The translations under genes were made by a program, and so were the position numbers. DNA of 64,000 nucleotides. It comes from CALCZU01 sp964396165 (GTDB lineage Bacteria > Bdellovibrionota > FAC87 > UBA2466). Positions within the stretch are counted from its first letter, which is position 1, and every line of letters begins with the position of its first letter. Where the stretch lies: positions 52,683-116,682 of the forward strand of contig CAYNEF010000002.1 in NCBI GenBank assembly GCA_964396165.1, read 5' to 3'. Shown here in pieces: positions 59,788 to 64,000 of the stretch. The notes beneath the pieces were generated by a model. The model did not search any database. It had not been told where the DNA came from and was given only the letters and a program-made list of their open reading frames with translations.

Positions 59788-61761
59788 CTAATTTAAAGAA
59801 ACTTGGGTCGGGTCAACGTGCGTCGGAACGACAAACGGAACGTCTTTGGATTTTTTGGAGTCTTCAATCGCCTGCCACTTTTTCAATGTAGAGAGGTAAA
59901 TGCCCTTGCCGTCGAGTCCTGTCAGAGCGCGTTGTTCTTTCTGCGTTGCGTGCTCGATAAAGTGATCAGGCAAGCCTAATACCAAAGTATGTTTCAACAC
60001 TTGGTTTTCTTGCAAAAGCTCAAGCACTCCACTGCCAAAACCACCCTGTTTGGCATTTTCTTCAACCGTCACAACCAACTTTGATTTATGTACCCATTTT
60101 AAAATCAACTCTTGATCAAGTGGCTTGATAAAACGCGCGTTGATTAACGCACAAGTTAAGCCTTCTTTTTTAAGTAAGGTCATTGCTTCTATCGCAGACT
60201 GCACGGCAAAACCCGCGGCTATCAACAACACATCTACTTTGGGTGCGTCTTTAAACAACAACTCCGCTTTACCGATCGGAATAGATTTTAGCGTCTTGTC
60301 CATCGCAACGCCGACAACTTCCCCTCTGGGGTAACGAAGGGCTATCGGACCTTTGGTGTAGTCGACGGATGTTTTCACCATGTGCTGCAATTCGTTTTCG
60401 TCTTTCGGCGCCATGATGACCATATTGGGCAGCGTTCTTAAATAACTTAAATCAAATGCACCCTGGTGAGTCGCACCGTCTGCACCAACTAGCCCTGCGC
60501 GATCCATTGCGAAGATGACTGGCAAATTCTGCAAACACACATCGTGAATCACTTGATCGTAAGCGCGTTGCAAGAAGGTAGAATAAATTCCCGCAACCGG
60601 ACGGTACCCTTCCGTTGCAAGCCCCGCCGCAAAACAAACGGCATGCGCTTCAGCAATGCCGACGTCATAAAAACGGTTGGGAAATTCTTTTTGAAACTTT
60701 GTAAGCCCAGTACCAGAGGGCATCGCGGCAGTAATCGCAACTACACGTGGATCTTCTTTTGCAATTTTTACTACACTGTCTGCAAAAATATCTTGGTAAG
60801 CTGCTTTTTTCACACCAGTTGAAGGTTGAATGCCGCACTCAATCTGAAAGGGACTCACTCCGTGGTACTTCAACGAATTTTCTTCAGCGAGTTTATACCC
60901 CTTACCTTTTGTCGTAAGTACATGTACTAAATAAGGTCCGCCTTCGCCGCCTTCAGACTTGATAAAAGACAAAGCATCGACGAGCGCATTTACATCGTGG
61001 CCATTCACAGGTCCAAAATATCTAAAGCCAAAACATTCAAACAAAATTCCTGGAGTAAAAATATTTTTTAGCGATTTGCGGGTTTTTCCGACCAGAGGCC
61101 CGACGGGAAGCCCGTGCGACGTGATGGACTCTAAAATATTTCGTACTTCTTTTCTTAAACGATTATACCCAGGATGCGTCACCGCACTGTTGATAAATTT
61201 CGAAAGGGCGCCCACATTCGGATCAATCGCCATCTCGTTATCATTAAAAATCACAACCAGGTTTTTTGCAGGAATGTGCCCTGCATTGTTCATCGCTTCA
61301 AACGCCAAACCGCCAGTTAACGACCCGTCACCAATCACCGCAATCGCTAAATTTTTTTGCCCGCTTTGCTTTAAACCTTCTGCGATTCCCAGTGCTGCAG
61401 AAATCGAAGTGCTCGCATGGCCTGCGCCAAAGTGATCGTACTCACTTTCAAAACGTGAAGTGAAACCACTAATGCCATCTTTCTGGCGAATGGTGTGAAA
61501 CCTGTCTTTTCTGCCCGTTAAAATTTTATGAGGATAGGACTGGTGGCCCACATCCCAAACAATTTTGTCGTTTGGCGTATCAAAAACGTAGTGGAGCGCG
61601 ACAGTAAGTTCTACAGCACCCAAATTCGAAGAAAAATGCCCACCTTGTTCGGAGATAACTTTTAAAATAAAATCACGTACTTCATCCGAGATGGAAGTAA
61701 GCGCCTCAAGCGGAAGCTTCCGCAAAGATTCGGGAGAATCGATTTTATCTAAAAAACTCAA
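59788..61761 (-). CDS. dxs: 1-deoxy-D-xylulose-5-phosphate synthase
   Basis: A 657-residue thiamine diphosphate enzyme making DXP from pyruvate and glyceraldehyde-3-phosphate, the first step of the MEP isoprenoid pathway. Seen: GHQSYPHKILTGR, the ThDP/Mg motif GDGSLTGGLAFEAMNNAG, then IVFNDN-type sequence (VVIFNDNEMAIDPNVG), and the C-terminal AMDRAGLVGADGATHQGAFD. Start is TTG at 61761; its ribosome site lies in the stem of an inverted repeat. A ~30-residue Ser/Lys/Val-rich tail extends beyond the normal end. Confidence 0.97.
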   Translation of the reverse strand: MSFLDKIDSPESLRKLPLEALTSISDEVRDFILKVISEQGGHFSSNLGAVELTVALHYVFDTPNDKIVWDVGHQSYPHKILTGRKDRFHTIRQKDGISGFTSRFESEYDHFGAGHASTSISAALGIAEGLKQSGQKNLAIAVIGDGSLTGGLAFEAMNNAGHIPAKNLVVIFNDNEMAIDPNVGALSKFINSAVTHPGYNRLRKEVRNILESITSHGLPVGPLVGKTRKSLKNIFTPGILFECFGFRYFGPVNGHDVNALVDALSFIKSEGGEGGPYLVHVLTTKGKGYKLAEENSLKYHGVSPFQIECGIQPSTGVKKAAYQDIFADSVVKIAKEDPRVVAITAAMPSGTGLTKFQKEFPNRFYDVGIAEAHAVCFAAGLATEGYRPVAGIYSTFLQRAYDQVIHDVCLQNLPVIFAMDRAGLVGADGATHQGAFDLSYLRTLPNMVIMAPKDENELQHMVKTSVDYTKGPIALRYPRGEVVGVAMDKTLKSIPIGKAELLFKDAPKVDVLLIAAGFAVQSAIEAMTLLKKEGLTCALINARFIKPLDQELILKWVHKSKLVVTVEENAKQGGFGSGVLELLQENQVLKHTLVLGLPDHFIEHATQKEQRALTGLDGKGIYLSTLKKWQAIEDSKKSKDVPFVVPTHVDPTQVSLN

Positions 61762-61764
61762 AGC

Positions 61765-61844
61765 GTACCCAGTTCCTTTTCAGGAAAATCCCGTAATATT
61801 TTCTATTGCGCAAGGCAAAAGTTTCCTGAAAAGGAACTTGGTAC
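61765..61844. repeat. Inverted repeat in the ispA-dxs gap
   Basis: Arms 61765-61787 and 61822-61844 (core AGTTCCTTTTCAGGAAA) are complementary at 22 of 23 positions over a 34-base spacer. On the minus-strand mRNA, the downstream arm contains AAGGAA, the only purine-rich ribosome-site candidate for dxs. Confidence 0.75.
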
Positions 61845-61845
61845 C

Positions 61846-62736
61846 TTAACTGCGACGGGTTCTTACAAAGTTCGCAATATCTATCATGGGTTTGGATTTG
61901 TCACCCAGACTTTCGACACTTTGGATAGCGGTATCGATAAGTAAATTGAGCTTTTCTTTCATCTCACTGGGGCTCATCACATCGGAATAACTAGGTTTTG
62001 GCTTTTTTCTGGGCCCGCGGGAATAACGGATGGCAGATTCAGAATCCAGAATATCATCAGATATTTGGAAGGCCAGTCCCAGCGCCTCACCATACCGTTT
62101 AAACTTCTGAACCATGGTTGCATCCATGGTCGCAAGCTTGGTCGGAATTAAGATCGAAGCCACAATCATGGCTCCTGTTTTATGGATATGAATGAATTCA
62201 ATCTCAGGCAGCGATGTACTTTTCGTATCTAAGGTAACATCTATCAGCTGACCACCGACCATGCCCCTTACGCCCGAACTATGGGCCAAGAATTCAAGGG
62301 CAGATAAAATTTGTGCGGGCTGAAATACTTTGGATTCCATCAGCCGTGTCATCTGGGCAAACGCTTCTGTTAAAAGCGCATCGCCCGCCAAAATCGCAAC
62401 CGCTTCGCCAAATTTTCTATGGCTTGAGGGTTTGCCACGTCGGGTATCGTCATCATCTAAAGCGGGTAAATCATCATGGATTAAAGAATAGGTATGAATA
62501 TACTCAATCGCAGCAGCTGCCGGTAATACCGAACGCGGGGATAACCCGATTGCTTCAGCACTCGCTAATAAAAGTAGAGGTCTTAATCTTTTTCCGCCAG
62601 CTTCCAAGCTGTACTGCATAGCATCAATCAATAAAGCAAATCTTTGGGAAGAAGAATGGCGGTACTTAACAATGCTGTCTTCTAAGAAAGAATTGATGAG
62701 TTCGATGCGGTCCGTGCTGTAGTTTTCAAAACTCAT
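61846..62736 (-). CDS. ispA: Polyprenyl diphosphate synthase (farnesyl/geranylgeranyl type)
   Basis: A 296-residue trans-prenyltransferase. The first Asp-rich motif is LIHDDLPALDDDDTRRGKPS, and the second is FQISDDILD. GGKRLRPLLLL binds the diphosphate. It makes the C15 (or C20) precursor from DXP-derived C5 units. I start at 62736 (MSFENYSTD) with AAGGG upstream at the end of xseB; a TTG at 62754 would overlap xseB. It is seven bases after xseB. Confidence 0.93.
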   Translation of the reverse strand: MSFENYSTDRIELINSFLEDSIVKYRHSSSQRFALLIDAMQYSLEAGGKRLRPLLLLASAEAIGLSPRSVLPAAAAIEYIHTYSLIHDDLPALDDDDTRRGKPSSHRKFGEAVAILAGDALLTEAFAQMTRLMESKVFQPAQILSALEFLAHSSGVRGMVGGQLIDVTLDTKSTSLPEIEFIHIHKTGAMIVASILIPTKLATMDATMVQKFKRYGEALGLAFQISDDILDSESAIRYSRGPRKKPKPSYSDVMSPSEMKEKLNLLIDTAIQSVESLGDKSKPMIDIANFVRTRRS

Positions 62737-62743
62737 GAGATTC

Positions 62744-62965
62744 TTACCCTTCAAATGGGGCGGTAGTTAACTTGCCGCTGGATTCTTGCATTAAAATCTC
62801 TACTTTTTTCTCTACTTCTTCGAGTTTTTTCATGCAATCACGACTCAGTGCAACCCCTTTTTCGAACGCTTTTAGCTGTTCTTCGAGTGGGGTATCGCCC
62901 TTTTCGAGGAATGAAACTGTTTTTTCCAAGTCTTTTAACGAAACTTCAAAAGATGTGTTTTCCAT
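62744..62965 (-). CDS. xseB: Exodeoxyribonuclease VII small subunit
   Basis: A 73-residue protein with the family pattern SFEVSLKDLEKTVSFLEKGD, then PLEEQLKAFEKGVALSRDCM and KKLEEVEKKVEIL. It forms with XseA the enzyme that degrades single-stranded DNA. No xseA lies in the window. It heads the xseB-ispA-dxs-epimerase operon, and its ATG sits at the expected transcription start of a strong promoter. Confidence 0.9.
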   Translation of the reverse strand: MENTSFEVSLKDLEKTVSFLEKGDTPLEEQLKAFEKGVALSRDCMKKLEEVEKKVEILMQESSGKLTTAPFEG

Positions 62966-62972
62966 TTGAAAG

Positions 62973-63002
62973 ACAATAGTCTCAAGGATTTCCCAGTGTC
63001 AA
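62973..63002 (-). promoter_or_regulatory. Promoter of the xseB-ispA-dxs operon, leaderless arrangement
   Basis: On the minus strand TTGACA (-35, 62997-63002), 18-base spacer, TATTGT (-10, 62973-62978). Seven bases later comes the ATG at 62965, with no ribosome site between. Confidence 0.65.
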
Positions 63003-63056
63003 TCTGGAGCTACTTAAAAACCCAAAAAACGGAACATTTTTGGATGGTTAACCTAA

Positions 63057-63085
63057 TTGACATTTGTCCCGTTGAACTAGATAAA
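63057..63085 (+). promoter_or_regulatory. Predicted promoter of the substrate-binding lipoprotein gene
   Basis: TTGACA (63057-63062), 17-base spacer, GATAAA (63080-63085), about 30 bases before the ATG at 63118. Confidence 0.5.
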
Positions 63086-63117
63086 CATAGAAGATTATTT
63101 TATCTTTAAGGGGAAAC

Positions 63118-64000
63118 ATGAAACCAATTAAACGCATCCTAGTAGTCTTTTCATTCAGCCTTTTAATCTTGGGCACGAGCTGCACCAAGAAAGATGGAGC
63201 AGGCACTACTTCAACCGCGATTATCACCGGCAACGAAATCGTTTTCGGCGAATTCGGCTCGATGACCGGTTCCGAAAGCACCTTCGGCGTCTCCACTCAT
63301 AAAGGAATTATGATGGCTGTAGACGAAGTGAACGCAAAAGGCGGCGTTAAAGGTAAAAAAATCAAAGTCATCTCTTATGACGATCAAGGAAAATCAGAAG
63401 AAGCAGTCACGGTAGCTACCAAGCTTCTTACACAAGATAAAGTACACGTATTACTTGGAGAAGTGGCAAGTTCACGCTCCATCGCAGTCGCACCAGTTGC
63501 GCAACAATATAAAGTGCCAATGATTAGCCCCTCCAGCACGAATCCAAAAGTGACTCAGATGGGTGATTATATATTCCGCGTTTGCTTCATTGATCCTTTC
63601 CAAGGTTCTGTGATGGCAAAGTTTGCTATCAATAACTTGAATTTGAAAAAAGCCGCAATCTTTAGAGACACCAAAGCAGATTACTCTGTCGGTCTTGCAA
63701 ACTATTTCACTCAAGAATTCAAAAAAATGGGTGGAGATATCGTTGTGGATATTTCCTACGCAAGTGGCGATGTGGATTTCAAACCGCAACTCACTCAAAT
63801 TCGCGACAAAAAGCCTGATGTCTTGTTTGTCCCTGGTTATTACACAGAAGTAGGTTTGATTGCGAAACAAGCACGTGAATTGAACGTCAAAGCAGTCCTT
63901 CTCGGTGGTGACGGATGGGATAGCGAAAAGTTGACCGAAATCGGTGGCGAAGCAATTGTCGGCGGTTATTTCAGCAACCATTACTCGCACGAAGATCAAA
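63118..64000 (+). CDS. Branched-chain-amino-acid-type ABC substrate-binding lipoprotein (partial)
   Basis: 294 residues are visible; the gene runs off the right edge. AAGGGG precedes the ATG. The signal peptide ends LILGTSC (lipobox), so it is a lipoprotein. The mature part follows LivJ/type I periplasmic binding folds: VFGEFGSMTGSESTFGVSTH, then KGGVKGKKIKVISYDDQGKS, VHVLLGEVASSRSIAVAP and PMISPSSTNPKVTQ. It should capture an amino acid or similar small molecule for an ABC importer likely encoded just beyond the window. Confidence 0.9.
   Translation, partial: MKPIKRILVVFSFSLLILGTSCTKKDGAGTTSTAIITGNEIVFGEFGSMTGSESTFGVSTHKGIMMAVDEVNAKGGVKGKKIKVISYDDQGKSEEAVTVATKLLTQDKVHVLLGEVASSRSIAVAPVAQQYKVPMISPSSTNPKVTQMGDYIFRVCFIDPFQGSVMAKFAINNLNLKKAAIFRDTKADYSVGLANYFTQEFKKMGGDIVVDISYASGDVDFKPQLTQIRDKKPDVLFVPGYYTEVGLIAKQARELNVKAVLLGGDGWDSEKLTEIGGEAIVGGYFSNHYSHEDQ

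Noticed and set aside
63472..63999. 175-residue minus-strand frame at the right edge
   Set aside because: It is opposite to the clear substrate-binding lipoprotein that starts at 63118 with a lipobox and ribosome site.

Overview
The window is a chromosomal segment of an AT-leaning, double-membraned bacterium, with a mixture of conserved housekeeping operons and poorly characterised secreted or lipid-anchored proteins. Several traits point to the predatory or deltaproteobacteria-like group now called Bdellovibrionota, although no rRNA is present to settle it. These traits are two TIGR02147-type regulators plus a stand-alone copy of their DNA-binding half, tandem lipoprotein signal peptidases, many small lipoproteins, Lys-rich histone H1-like proteins and aerobic haem A synthesis. 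The assignment is inference.

Layout. Positions 1-3926 (minus) form a respiratory-assembly operon: a cupredoxin-like protein, a 78-residue cytochrome oxidase subunit II-like membrane hairpin, ctaA, ctaB and an ABC-2 type transporter that runs off the left edge. Positions 4063-9474 (minus) hold a tightly packed operon: mtnA, an ECF-like sigma factor, its zinc anti-sigma factor, nadE and a GT-C-like membrane protein. Positions 9578-12033 (plus) carry two CNNM/CorC-like membrane proteins and a small Cys-containing protein. Then come a secreted ParB-like protein, two Lys-rich nucleoid-type proteins, cinA, a secreted TIM-barrel-like protein and a beta-barrel/SppA fusion, followed by a REC-GGDEF diguanylate cyclase.

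Positions 20878-31300 are accessory: secreted and lipoprotein genes, a TPR/winged-helix regulator, and a Fic protein whose start codon abuts a perfect 17-bp inverted repeat. A tRNA-Ala(GGC) lies at 31375-31451. Next are a three-part flavodoxin fusion, a periplasmic Cache protein coupled to a histidine kinase, and a second cupredoxin-like paralogue.

Positions 36931-44109 (minus) are a protein quality-control and membrane-biogenesis block: two tandem lspA genes, tig, clpP, clpX and lon. Rho and a cold-shock protein with a structured leader follow, then ftsK. Immediately after ftsK lies a cassette of a TfoX-like gene, an outer-membrane protein, a secreted metzincin and a TIGR02147 regulator. It is closed by a 66-bp second copy of the ftsK 3' end that encodes the same 21 residues with eight synonymous codon changes, which looks like a recombination or insertion scar. 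A Gly-rich secreted protein, another TIGR02147 regulator overlapping a large lipoprotein gene, and an orphan HicB follow. The right end holds a minus-strand isoprenoid operon (xseB, ispA, dxs, sugar-nucleotide-type epimerase) and, on the plus strand, the first part of an amino-acid-type ABC substrate-binding lipoprotein that runs off the edge.

The strongest candidates for something undescribed are the ftsK-end cassette, the autoregulatory-looking Fic locus with its GTTCCCG array, the split oxidase-like membrane hairpin beside a soluble cupredoxin, and two domain fusions (beta-barrel/SppA and unknown domain/coiled coil/flavodoxin). All functional calls come from reading motifs; no database search was run.
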